Assembly: GCA_045597205.1 (NCBI GenBank)
Contig: JAZODT010000056.1
Span: forward strand, 1-7,171
Reading direction: 5' to 3'
From: UMGS755 sp045597205
GTDB taxonomy: Bacteria; Bacillota; Clostridia; UBA1381; UBA9506
Length of the DNA stretch: 7,171 nucleotides
Shown here: positions 1-5,107 of the stretch, in pieces
Layout of the letters: every line of letters begins with the position of its first letter
Position numbering within the stretch: position 1 is the first letter of the stretch
Program-made: the position numbers and the translations under genes
The notes under the pieces: model-generated
Databases searched by the model: none
The model's input: only the letters and a program-made list of their open reading frames with translations
Told to the model about the DNA's origin: nothing

Positions 1-1
1 G

Positions 2-40
2 TTGAACACAATATCCCATAAGGGAGGCGTGTCCAACTGA
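2..40 (+). CDS. 3' end of an unidentified ORF cut by the window edge
   Basis: A reading frame open at the left edge ends in TGA at 38-40, with a last readable peptide of about 12 residues (ending SHKGGVSN). It is too short to identify. The main support for it being real is that its stop overlaps the likely start of the next small ORF in a CTGA arrangement. This is like the usual ATGA translational-coupling overlap, and the AGGGAGG at 21-27 inside this tail would serve as ribosome binding site for that next ORF. No function is proposed. Confidence 0.3.
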   Translation: MNTISHKGGVSN

Positions 41-174
41 ATATAAACGCTAATGAAATATGGCTCAGCTATTTTAATAAAATTCTATTTGAAAAAGGTA
101 TAATTACTGAAAAAGAAAAAAACAAGATGACCAATCTTATATATAAAAAGTGCCATAGTGCAAAGAGTAAATAG
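37..174 (+). CDS. Small hypothetical protein, possible non-ATG start, recombinase-associated type suspected
   Basis: A 45-residue ORF with a coherent, charged, probably helical sequence (NEIWLSYFNKILFEKGIIT, then EKEKNKM). No ATG or GTG start lies in frame upstream of residue 31. The best start is CTG at 37-39, placed 9-10 nt after AGGGAGG (21-27) and overlapping the preceding stop as CTGA. This looks like a mutated ATGA coupling site, so the gene may be poorly expressed or decaying. The pattern W-L-x-Y-[FY]-N followed by F-E-K/H-G-[IL]-I-T-E resembles the short SHOCT-like ORFs often found beside serine recombinase genes in Clostridia. That is recollection and inference, not proof. No recombinase is visible here; it would lie to the left of the window. 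Three AGTAAAT heptamers overlap its stop codon. Confidence 0.45.
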   Translation: MNINANEIWLSYFNKILFEKGIITEKEKNKMTNLIYKKCHSAKSK

Positions 175-186
175 TAAATAGTAAAT
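166..186 (+). repeat. Three tandem AGTAAAT heptamers
   Basis: AGTAAAT occurs three times head to tail and is followed by a near copy (AGAAAT). The array overlaps the stop codon of the small ORF. It is a short slippage-type repeat with no clear role. Confidence 0.8.
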
Positions 187-195
187 AGAAATATT

Positions 196-235
196 AAATC
201 CTTCAGGGAACTCTATAGCTCCTTGAAGGATTTTG
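196..235. terminator. Bidirectional Rho-independent terminator between convergent genes
   Basis: A 14-bp stem with one G-T wobble pairs 196-209 (AAATCCTTCAGGGA) with 220-233 (TCCTTGAAGGATTT) around a 10-nt loop. The plus-strand side is followed by TTTTGTTATT and the minus-strand side by an A/T-rich tail. It lies between the plus-strand small ORF and the end of the minus-strand toxin gene, so it can end transcripts from both sides. Confidence 0.75.
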
Positions 236-565
236 TTATTCTTCGTCATTCAATTCTATGTCATCAAAAATGATTTTAAGATAATCTCTTCGTCCATACA
301 GTACTCGATAGATAGAAACATATTCATCATCGGCTTTGTAGAATACAAGATAATTCCCACTGACGATAAAGCGGTAATCTGTATCAAAAGGCACCTTGGT
401 CGATAATGACGGTCCCATATGGGGAGAGATTTCCAACCGGCTATAATCTTCAATGATATGCCTGATTACATTATTTGCAGCTATGGGATTCGACAAATCA
501 TTTTCGATATAAGACTTGATTTCTTTAAGATCATTTAATGCGGTAGGAGTAACTCGAATTTTCAT
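236..565 (-). CDS. RelE/ParE-family toxin of a type II toxin-antitoxin system
   Basis: A 109-residue basic/aromatic protein with the compact RelE/ParE fold pattern. The N-terminal strand MKIRVTPTALNDL is followed by two helices (about residues 10-46). The strands then carry YRFIV (64-68), NYLVFYKADDE (71-81) and the C-terminal IYRVLYGRRDY (85-95). Candidate functional residues are R65, Y72, R87, R92 and R93. RelE-type members cleave mRNA at the ribosome and ParE-type members poison DNA gyrase; this sequence looks closer to the ParE/RelE plasmid-stabilisation subgroup, but the target cannot be assigned. The start ATG (563-565) lies 2 nt after the antitoxin stop and uses a GGGGG-containing ribosome binding site inside the end of the antitoxin gene. 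The pair is therefore co-transcribed with the antitoxin first. Length is usual for the family and nothing looks broken. Confidence 0.88.
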   Translation of the reverse strand: MKIRVTPTALNDLKEIKSYIENDLSNPIAANNVIRHIIEDYSRLEISPHMGPSLSTKVPFDTDYRFIVSGNYLVFYKADDEYVSIYRVLYGRRDYLKIIFDDIELNDEE

Positions 566-567
566 AA

Positions 568-813
568 TTATACCCCCAGAGCAGCTTTTACATCATCATT
601 AGATAACCATCCGTTTTCTTTTGCTGATTTTTCAGCTTCGGCAAGTTTGCCCATAAGTTTAATGATTGCTTTAGTTTTTTCATATTCTTCCATATCGACA
701 ATGGCATAACGACCTCTGCCGTTCTTTGTAAGAAAAACCGGCTCTTCAAATGAAATTTCTTTTAACACCTCTGCATAGTTTCTTAAATCTGAAACAGGTC
801 TGATATTTGGCAT
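568..813 (-). CDS. Phd/YefM-family antitoxin
   Basis: An 81-residue protein with the typical Phd/YefM layout. The N-terminal DNA-binding half (PNIRPVSDLRNYAEVLKEI at residues 2-20) is followed by EEPVFLTKNGRGRYAIVDMEEYE (about 23-45). The helical C-terminal tail (about 46-81, rich in K/E/A) would wrap the toxin. It should neutralise the RelE/ParE-like protein encoded 2 nt downstream and repress their shared promoter. The start is fixed by AAAGGAGG about 7 nt upstream on the minus strand. The promoter lies at 845-873. Such pairs are common stabilisation modules in chromosomes and mobile elements. Confidence 0.9.
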   Translation of the reverse strand: MPNIRPVSDLRNYAEVLKEISFEEPVFLTKNGRGRYAIVDMEEYEKTKAIIKLMGKLAEAEKSAKENGWLSNDDVKAALGV

Positions 814-834
814 ATAAAAACCTCCTTTAATATC

Positions 835-875
835 TGTTGTAATTATTGTATCATAATTTTAAGCAAAATACAACA
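835..875. promoter_or_regulatory. Candidate autoregulatory operator over the toxin-antitoxin promoter
   Basis: The promoter is bracketed by an inverted repeat, TGTTGTA (835-841) and TACAACA (869-875). A second inverted pair, AATTAT (841-846) and ATAATT (853-858), sits over the -10. Phd/YefM antitoxins characteristically bind palindromes overlapping their own promoter, so this is a reasonable operator. The assignment is inferred from symmetry alone. Confidence 0.4.
845..873 (-). promoter_or_regulatory. Sigma-A-type promoter of the toxin-antitoxin operon
   Basis: On the minus strand a TTGTAT -35 (868-873) and a TACAAT -10 (845-850) are separated by exactly 17 bp. This is about 30-60 bp upstream of the antitoxin start. 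It is the best-spaced pair in the gap. Confidence 0.6.
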
Positions 876-893
876 ACAAAATTAATTTTTTTC

Positions 894-932
894 AAAAAAA
901 TTTACGCATAGTTTTGAATACTATGCGTAAAT
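894..932 (-). terminator. Rho-independent terminator of the SASP gene
   Basis: A perfect 12-bp stem, 901-912 with 920-931 (TTTACGCATAGT/ACTATGCGTAAA), has a 7-nt loop. On the minus strand it is followed by seven T residues (894-900). It lies just past the SASP stop codon and separates that gene from the toxin-antitoxin operon. Confidence 0.85.
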
Positions 933-935
933 CGT

Positions 936-1190
936 TTAAATAACTATCCTATACTCATACCCGATTTTATGCACATGACCGTCAAGAGTGCGATTGTTTC
1001 GGGTGAAAAATACGGTACGTACAGGACAGATGTTATTAACCATCTGGCCACCAATGGAGCCTGCCTGCTTAGCGGTGATGTCACCATTGTAACCTTCTTT
1101 TAAGTTAACGCCTACTTCATTGGCAACTTCCATCTTGAACTTATCAAGAGCTGCTTTTGCTTCGGGAACAACTTTTTTGTTGCTATTCAT
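936..1190 (-). CDS. Alpha/beta-type small acid-soluble spore protein with an atypical C-terminus
   Basis: An 84-residue protein. Residues 9-51 are a clear alpha/beta SASP core: PEAKAALDKFKMEVANEVGV (9-28), then NLKEGYNGDITAKQ (29-42) and AGSIGGQMV (43-51). These proteins coat and protect DNA in dormant spores and are cleaved on germination by the GPR protease; the ME-VANE segment around residues 20-25 fits the GPR site. The start is fixed by AAGGAGAG upstream. After V51 the usual basic helix end (K/R-x-M-I-x-x-Y/A-E) is absent. Instead there are 33 residues rich in R, H, N and aromatics with C55, unlike the family and longer than the common 60-75 residue proteins. A recombined or shifted 3' end is possible, although neither other frame obviously restores the normal tail. 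The gene has its own promoter and terminator, so it is monocistronic. Confidence 0.88.
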   Translation of the reverse strand: MNSNKKVVPEAKAALDKFKMEVANEVGVNLKEGYNGDITAKQAGSIGGQMVNNICPVRTVFFTRNNRTLDGHVHKIGYEYRIVI

Positions 1191-1239
1191 AGTTTTTTAC
1201 TCTCCTTAAAAATTTCTTACAAGGCATTTGCCTCGGTTC

Positions 1240-1268
1240 TATTTTGTGCGAAAAAAAATTGAATATGC
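1240..1268 (-). promoter_or_regulatory. Probable forespore (sigma-G/F-like) promoter of the SASP gene
   Basis: On the minus strand GCATA (1264-1268) and CAAAATA (1240-1246) are separated by 17 bp. They fit the forespore pattern G-H-A-T-R / C-A-T-X-H-T-A with one mismatch in the -10 and a spacer one base short of the usual 18. The element sits about 50 bp upstream of the SASP start, as expected for a gene transcribed in the developing spore. Confidence 0.55.
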
Positions 1269-1387
1269 AAGTTTTTTGTAGAAAAAAATTGCCGAAAGCG
1301 GAAAAAAATGTATGTTTTTTATTAGTAAAAACAGCGTAAAGAATTTGTTGTTTTGCGTCAGAAAGCCCTTGAAATACCAATAAGTTG

Positions 1388-1416
1388 TTGACAGAAAAGG
1401 GCGTGTCTTGTATAAT
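1388..1416 (+). promoter_or_regulatory. Perfect consensus sigma-A promoter for the YgjV-family gene
   Basis: TTGACA (1388-1393) and TATAAT (1411-1416) have exactly 17 bp between them, matching the housekeeping consensus at every position. Transcription should start near 1423. An AAGGAGAG ribosome binding site at 1434-1441 precedes the ATG at 1449. Confidence 0.9.
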
Positions 1417-1448
1417 TTCAAGAGGAAACATAAAAAGGAGAGAATTAT

Positions 1449-1991
1449 ATGCAAATTATCATTAGAGTATTGGGTATGATTGGTCTTGTGCTTTGCATTA
1501 TACCTTTTCAGTTTAAAAAACATAAGCACATTGTTTTGTGCAAAATGGTTTCGGAGTTATCTTTTTCTATTCAGTATTTTTTATTGGGCAGTTTTATGGG
1601 GGTGTCTGGTGCGTTCACCGGTGCCTGGATTGATTTAGTTTCGGGCTTGCGGAACTATCTATTTTATAAATTTGTGGAAAAAAAGTGGTCCACCACGCCG
1701 GTGATTATTGTTTTTGCTATTGTCGTTATTGTTTTGGGGGTGACCTCGTGGAAAGGACTCATTAGCTTATTGCCTATTATTGCTAAATTGCTCACGACGG
1801 TTTCTTATGGCATGAAAAACGAGCGGTTGTTACGGTTCATTACATTGCCGTCTTGCTTGTTCTGGATTGCCTACAATATCATTATCGGCACATGGGAAGC
1901 GGCCGTTGCCGATGGTTTGGCGCTGGCTTCTATCTTAATTGCCATCTTTAAATTTGATGTGAAAACTTGTAACCAGGGAACAAAAATTTAA
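1449..1991 (+). CDS. YgjV-family integral membrane protein
   Basis: A 180-residue, very hydrophobic protein resembling the YgjV (bacterial inner membrane) family, whose molecular function is unknown. Probable membrane segments are near residues 3-20, 31-60 (one or two passes with many small residues), 83-100, 103-118, 130-147 and 152-168. The family-like features are a short polar turn after the first helix (FKKHK, about 22-26) and the motif G-A-x-x-G-A-W-x-D-x-x-x-x-x-R-N (about residues 54-69). It begins with membrane sequence directly and has no cleavable signal peptide. It is monocistronic: a perfect promoter precedes it, and the next gene has its own regulated promoter. No clear terminator is visible after it, so some read-through into argD is possible. 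Confidence 0.8.
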   Translation: MQIIIRVLGMIGLVLCIIPFQFKKHKHIVLCKMVSELSFSIQYFLLGSFMGVSGAFTGAWIDLVSGLRNYLFYKFVEKKWSTTPVIIVFAIVVIVLGVTSWKGLISLLPIIAKLLTTVSYGMKNERLLRFITLPSCLFWIAYNIIIGTWEAAVADGLALASILIAIFKFDVKTCNQGTKI

Positions 1992-2012
1992 TGTAGAAAT
2001 ATAAAAAAATAC

Positions 2013-2041
2013 TTGCATAATTATACAATATAGTGTATAAT
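2013..2041 (+). promoter_or_regulatory. Sigma-A promoter of the argD-argF operon
   Basis: TTGCAT (-35, 2013-2018) and TATAAT (-10, 2036-2041) are separated by 17 bp. Transcription would begin near 2048, leaving a leader of under 30 nt before argD. Both hexamers lie inside the ARG-box-like sites, so a bound repressor would block RNA polymerase. Confidence 0.8.
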
Positions 2042-2047
2042 TATAAA
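2014..2047. promoter_or_regulatory. Two ARG-box-like ArgR operators, 20 bp centre to centre
   Basis: Site 1 is TGCATAATTATACA (2014-2027) and site 2 is TGTATAATTATAAA (2034-2047). Compared with the classical core TGAATAATTATTCA they match at 12 and 11 of 14 positions. Their centres are 20 bp apart, about two helical turns, as in known tandem ARG boxes. A perfect 11-bp inverted repeat (2017-2027 with 2034-2044) links them. Being at the promoter of two arginine biosynthesis genes makes an ArgR/AhrC operator the natural reading. Binding itself is inferred. Confidence 0.7.
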
Positions 2048-2075
2048 TGAAATTTTGAAAAGAGGGTTTTTAAAG

Positions 2076-3278
2076 ATGGATTTACACACAATTATGCAAG
2101 TGGATGAGCAATATTATATGAATACATTTGGTAAACGCACACCGGTTTGTTTTACAAAGGGTGAAGGCATTTACTTATATGATACAGAAAATAATCAATA
2201 TACTGATTTTATGGCAGGCATTGCTGTTAGCGGGTTGGGGCACCATCATCCTGTGCTTACCCAAGCGCTACATGAACAGGTGGATAAACTGTTACATACT
2301 TCTAGCCTATATTATATTGAAAACCAGGCAAAACTTGCCGAAGCAATCGTAAAACATTCTGTTGCTGATAAGGTTTTTTTTGCTTCCACCGGTGCAGAGG
2401 CTAACGAAGGTGCCATAAAGCTTGCAAAAATTTATTTTTATAAGAAAAATCAGCCGGAGAAAAATGAGATTATTACCTTGACGAACTCCTTTCACGGCAG
2501 AACACTTGCCTGTGTGGCGGCTACCGGTCAAGAAAAATATCAAAAGCCATACAAGCCTTTAACGCCTGGATTTAAACATGTGCCAGCCAATGATTTGGAG
2601 GCACTTTGTGATGCGATTTCCGATAAAACGGCAGCCATTATGCTGGAACTGATTCAGGGAGAATCCGGCGTGAGACCTTTGCATCAGGATTATGTCGATG
2701 GTGTTGTGAACCTTTGCAAAACCAAAAATATTTTATTGATTGTGGATGAAGTGCAAACGGGTATGGGCCGTACCGGCAAGCTTTTCTGCTATGAGCATTA
2801 TGGTATTGAGCCGGACATTTTCACGCTGGCAAAAGCGTTGGGTGGCGGTGTTCCCATTGGTGCCCTTTGTGCTAAAGAAGAAATTGCTGCAGCCTTCATG
2901 CCCGGTGACCACGGCACCACCTTTGGCGGCAATCCGTTGGCAACGGCGGCAGGGCTTGCCGTATTTAAAGCATATCATGAAGAAAAACTGGTGGAAAACA
3001 GCCAAGTGGTGGGTGATTATTTAAAAGAAAAATTAATGGGTTTGCAGGCAGACTTTCCTGTTATCTCACAGGTTCGTGGCAAGGGATTAATGTTAGGGAT
3101 TGAATTTGCAGAGCCGGTTGCTAAAAAAGTGCAAGGGAAGATGTTTGATGAAAAATATTTAGTCGGTGCTGTGGGAGATAACGTTTTGCGTTTGGTACCG
3201 CCTTTGATTTTGACAAAAAATGAGGCAGACGATTTTGTAACAGCTTTTGTTGTTGCTTTAAAAAACTGTAATTCGTAG
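2076..3278 (+). CDS. argD: Acetylornithine aminotransferase
   Basis: A 400-residue class III PLP-dependent aminotransferase. It interconverts N-acetylglutamate semialdehyde and N-acetylornithine using glutamate, in the cytoplasm, on the route to arginine. Visible motifs are ASTGAEANEGAIKLA (near 100-115, phosphate and cofactor binding), SFHGRT, the cofactor-ring D224-E-V-Q in DEVQTGMGRTG, and the Schiff-base K253 in TLAKALGGGVPIGA. Further on come TTFGGNPLA and a C-terminal VRGKGLMLGIE and LRLVPPL. Length is normal. An in-frame TTG seven codons upstream (2055) is rejected as the start. The ATG at 2076 has the ribosome binding site AAGAGGG (2060-2066) at proper spacing, and the upstream option would leave none. 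It is the first gene of the operon, with argF 12 nt downstream. Ornithine or other omega-aminotransferases share the fold, but the sequence and partner favour ArgD. Confidence 0.93.
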   Translation: MDLHTIMQVDEQYYMNTFGKRTPVCFTKGEGIYLYDTENNQYTDFMAGIAVSGLGHHHPVLTQALHEQVDKLLHTSSLYYIENQAKLAEAIVKHSVADKVFFASTGAEANEGAIKLAKIYFYKKNQPEKNEIITLTNSFHGRTLACVAATGQEKYQKPYKPLTPGFKHVPANDLEALCDAISDKTAAIMLELIQGESGVRPLHQDYVDGVVNLCKTKNILLIVDEVQTGMGRTGKLFCYEHYGIEPDIFTLAKALGGGVPIGALCAKEEIAAAFMPGDHGTTFGGNPLATAAGLAVFKAYHEEKLVENSQVVGDYLKEKLMGLQADFPVISQVRGKGLMLGIEFAEPVAKKVQGKMFDEKYLVGAVGDNVLRLVPPLILTKNEADDFVTAFVVALKNCNS

Positions 3279-3290
3279 GAGGAAAAAACA

Positions 3291-4211
3291 ATGAAACATT
3301 TATTATCATTACATGATTGGTCTCCGGAGGACATAGAAAAAGCGTTGGTATTGGCAGCAAAATTAAAAAAAGAACAAAAAGAGGGGATTCCTCATCCTTT
3401 GCTTAAAGGCAAAACGTTGGGTATGATTTTTACAAAATCTTCAACCAGAACCCGTGTATCTTTTGAGGTGGGCATGTACCAGTTAGGTGGTAACGCACTG
3501 TTTTTAAGCTCTAACGATATTCAATTGGGACGAGGCGAAAGCATTTATGATACAGCCAATGTACTCTCCCGTTATTTAGATGGTATTATGATTCGCACCT
3601 TTAAACAATCAGATGTTGAGGAACTGGCAAAATACGGCAGTATTCCTATTATTAATGGCTTAACAGATTTACTCCATCCCTGTCAGGTGCTAGCTGATTT
3701 GTTAACAATCACGGAACATTGCGGTTCATTAAAGGGCAAAAAACTGGCCTATGTGGGCGATGGCAACAACATGGCACATTCTTTGCTATATGGCGGTGCT
3801 AAAACCGGTATGGAGATTGCCGTTGCGACGCCAGCTGCTTACCAATGTGACGAAACAGTTGTGAAGCAGGCGATGGAAGATGCAAAACAGACAGGTGCTA
3901 AAATTGTAGTGACCCAAGATCCCAAAGAAGCCGTTAAAGATGCCGATGTGGTCTATACAGACACGTGGGTAAGTATGGGTCAGGAAAGTGAAAAAGAAGA
4001 GAAAGTAAAAGTTTTTGGCGCCTATCAGGTTAATAAAGAACTGTTTGGTTTGGCAAAACCGGAGGCTATTTTCCTCCATTGTTTACCGGCATATCGCGGT
4101 ATGGAAGTGACGGAGGATGTGATTGACAGTCCTAATTCTGTTATTTTTGACGAAGCCGAAAACAGATTGCATGCACAAAAGGCGGTTATGGTTATGGCAA
4201 TGGGGGATTAG
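3291..4211 (+). CDS. argF: Ornithine carbamoyltransferase
   Basis: A 306-residue cytoplasmic enzyme that joins carbamoyl phosphate and ornithine to give citrulline. The carbamoyl-phosphate site is seen as SSTRTR (50-55) and HPCQ (129-132). The second domain begins near 150 with VGDGNNMAHS (155-164). The ornithine site is D224-x-x-x-SMG (224-230) and HCLPAYRG (263-270), with the essential C264 and R269. The usual HCLPAHRG reads AYRG here, a mild variation. Length is typical. The start is set by AGGAGG a few bases upstream in the 12-nt gap after argD. Pairing with argD under ARG-box-like control indicates the anabolic enzyme rather than the arginine-deiminase-pathway one, although sequence alone does not separate argF from arcB. 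Confidence 0.95.
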   Translation: MKHLLSLHDWSPEDIEKALVLAAKLKKEQKEGIPHPLLKGKTLGMIFTKSSTRTRVSFEVGMYQLGGNALFLSSNDIQLGRGESIYDTANVLSRYLDGIMIRTFKQSDVEELAKYGSIPIINGLTDLLHPCQVLADLLTITEHCGSLKGKKLAYVGDGNNMAHSLLYGGAKTGMEIAVATPAAYQCDETVVKQAMEDAKQTGAKIVVTQDPKEAVKDADVVYTDTWVSMGQESEKEEKVKVFGAYQVNKELFGLAKPEAIFLHCLPAYRGMEVTEDVIDSPNSVIFDEAENRLHAQKAVMVMAMGD

Positions 4212-4234
4212 GTTTTAAGAAAGGCGGAAAAACG

Positions 4235-4699
4235 ATGTTTTCAGTAAGAAAAGCAACACTAGAAGATACAGACAGCATTATGCAGATTACCCAACAGGCA
4301 TTTTTAAAGTATATTGAAATTGCAGGTTTAAAAGATACAGATGCTCTTCACGAAACCCGTGAACAGGTGGAAAATGATATTATAGATAAATTAGTGTATG
4401 TGGCGTATATTGATGATGAAATTGTGGGTAGTTTGCGTGTAGAACAGATTAATGAAGATACGGCCTATCTTTCCCGCTTTGGTGTGAGTATGGAATATCA
4501 GAATTTGGGAATTGGTAAATCTATGATGGGTGTTTTTGATAAAGAAATGAAAAGAATGGGGATTAAAAGAGTGGTGTTACACACAGCCGCTAAGGCCTCT
4601 TCTTTGGTGCGGTTTTATTATGGTCGTGGTTTTTATGTGCATTCCACTTCGTTTTGTAAAGGATATATTCGGGCATTATTATGTAAAGATTATGCATGA
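4235..4699 (+). CDS. GNAT-family N-acetyltransferase, third gene of the arginine operon
   Basis: A 154-residue single-domain GNAT protein. It starts with FSVRKATLEDTDSIMQI (2-18) and has a central strand VYVAYIDDEIVGSLRVE (54-70). Acetyl-CoA motif A is VSMEYQNLGIGKSMM (84-98), with the pyrophosphate loop Q89-N-L-G92-I-G94-K95, and motif B ends in SLVRFYYGRGFY. It is cytoplasmic and transfers acetyl from acetyl-CoA to an unknown amine. The start has AAAGGCGG upstream, 23 nt after argF, and no promoter or terminator intervenes. It is therefore almost surely co-transcribed with argD-argF and ends at the operon terminator. The context raises the idea of N-acetylglutamate synthesis by a short stand-alone GNAT, since no argJ or argA is in view. 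Specificity cannot be read from the sequence, and a ribosomal-alanine or other acetyltransferase role is equally open. Confidence 0.85.
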   Translation: MFSVRKATLEDTDSIMQITQQAFLKYIEIAGLKDTDALHETREQVENDIIDKLVYVAYIDDEIVGSLRVEQINEDTAYLSRFGVSMEYQNLGIGKSMMGVFDKEMKRMGIKRVVLHTAAKASSLVRFYYGRGFYVHSTSFCKGYIRALLCKDYA

Positions 4700-4708
4700 C
4701 CAAAATAC

Positions 4709-4756
4709 AAAATGGTTGCAGCAAAATGAAATCATTGTGCTGCAACCATTTTTTTT
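4709..4756 (+). terminator. Strong terminator of the argD-argF-GNAT operon
   Basis: A perfect 15-bp stem pairs 4709-4723 (AAAATGGTTGCAGCA) with 4738-4752 around a 14-nt loop. A run of eight T (4749-4756) overlaps and follows the stem. It sits 10 nt past the acetyltransferase stop codon. Confidence 0.93.
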
Positions 4757-4790
4757 GTATAAAAAAAGTCGAAGCAAAGCGTACTTTGCT
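4751..4790. repeat. Direct repeat copy 1: damaged duplicate of the tRNA-Leu terminator
   Basis: These 40 bases match 4940-4979 with a single difference (G4757 versus A4946); the last 33 are identical. In this copy the right arm of the hairpin stops after CTTTGCT and continues CAAAAGG, leaving a 7-bp stem (4773-4779 with 4784-4790). On the minus strand this would still give a weak hairpin followed by a T run (4761-4767). Confidence 0.92.
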
Positions 4791-4826
4791 CAAAAGGTGC
4801 GTTTATTCATCTTATTAAAATAAAAT

Positions 4827-4907
4827 CTCACAAAAAGTTGGTAGCGAAAGAGAATCGTTGTGAGGGCGCTTGCAACCGAACAGATGAACCAAGCGGGACT
4901 TTTTGTG
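4827..4907. other. Structured non-coding spacer with two mutually exclusive hairpins
   Basis: CTCACAA (4827-4833) can pair with TTGTGAG (4858-4864). The overlapping CACAAAAAGT (4829-4838) can instead pair perfectly with ACTTTTTGTG (4898-4907). Inside the larger loop CGCTTG (4867-4872) pairs with CAAGCG (4890-4895). No convincing ORF or promoter was seen in 4791-4946, and no known RNA family was recognised. It may be a small RNA, part of a dispersed repeat, or simply palindromic intergenic DNA. Confidence 0.45.
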
Positions 4908-4939
4908 AAAGAGGAGAAGCAAGGAAGCGGGCGAATGAC

Positions 4940-4979
4940 TTTTTTATATAAAAAAAGTCGAAGCAAAGCGTACTTTGCT
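4940..4979. repeat. Direct repeat copy 2, overlapping the intact tRNA-Leu terminator
   Basis: Partner of 4751-4790 at a spacing of 189 bp, with 149 bp between the copies. Its left part also belongs to a palindrome, GACTTTTTT (4937-4945) with AAAAAAGTC (4951-4959). It is adjacent to, but does not include, the tRNA 3' end, so it is not a typical tRNA attachment site. Confidence 0.92.
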
Positions 4980-4984
4980 TCGAC
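4950..4984 (-). terminator. Rho-independent terminator of tRNA-Leu
   Basis: A perfect 12-bp stem pairs 4957-4968 (GTCGAAGCAAAG) with 4973-4984 across a 4-nt loop. On the minus strand seven T (4950-4956) follow it. It begins 1 nt after the tRNA CCA end, as expected for a single-gene tRNA transcript. Confidence 0.92.
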
Positions 4985-4985
4985 G

Positions 4986-5072
4986 TGGTGCCGGTGGCCG
5001 GACTCGAACCGGCACGGTGTCGCCACCGGTGGATTTTGAGTCCACTACGTCTGCCAATTCCATCACACCGGC
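4986..5072 (-). tRNA. tRNA-Leu (anticodon CAA)
   Basis: An 87-nt class II tRNA on the minus strand. The acceptor stem pairs GCCGGTG at 5066-5072 with CACCGGC, then discriminator A and an encoded CCA (4986-4988). The anticodon stem is GTGGA/TCCAC around the loop CTCAAAA, giving anticodon CAA, which reads UUG. The long variable arm (GGTG/CACC) and the T arm (GCCGG-TTCGAGT-CCGGC) are intact, and the D-arm sequence is typical of bacterial tRNA-Leu. All stems pair, so the gene looks functional. It has its own promoter and terminator and stands alone. Confidence 0.97.
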
Positions 5073-5107
5073 AAAACTTTGAAAGGTAAATTTTAAAAGC
5101 GTAATTA

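Noticed and set aside
1183..1529. Two overlapping minus-strand ORFs of 82 and 96 codons upstream of and over the start of the YgjV-family gene
   Set aside because: They run through the poly-A/T-rich promoter region and the SASP promoter, have phenylalanine/lysine-rich low-complexity sequence, and lack a ribosome binding site.
2017..2044. Perfect 11-bp inverted repeat as terminator of the YgjV-family gene
   Set aside because: The stem is almost wholly A/T and is not followed by a T run. It coincides with the argD promoter and ARG-box-like sites.
2055..2075. TTG start giving argD seven extra residues
   Set aside because: The ATG at 2076 has a well-spaced AAGAGGG that would lie inside the extended coding sequence, and the TTG has no ribosome binding site of its own.
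4751..4988. Repeat next to tRNA-Leu read as attL/attR of an integrated element
   Set aside because: The repeat does not include the tRNA 3' end, the copies are only 189 bp apart, and no integrase or excisionase lies between them. A duplicated terminator explains it better.
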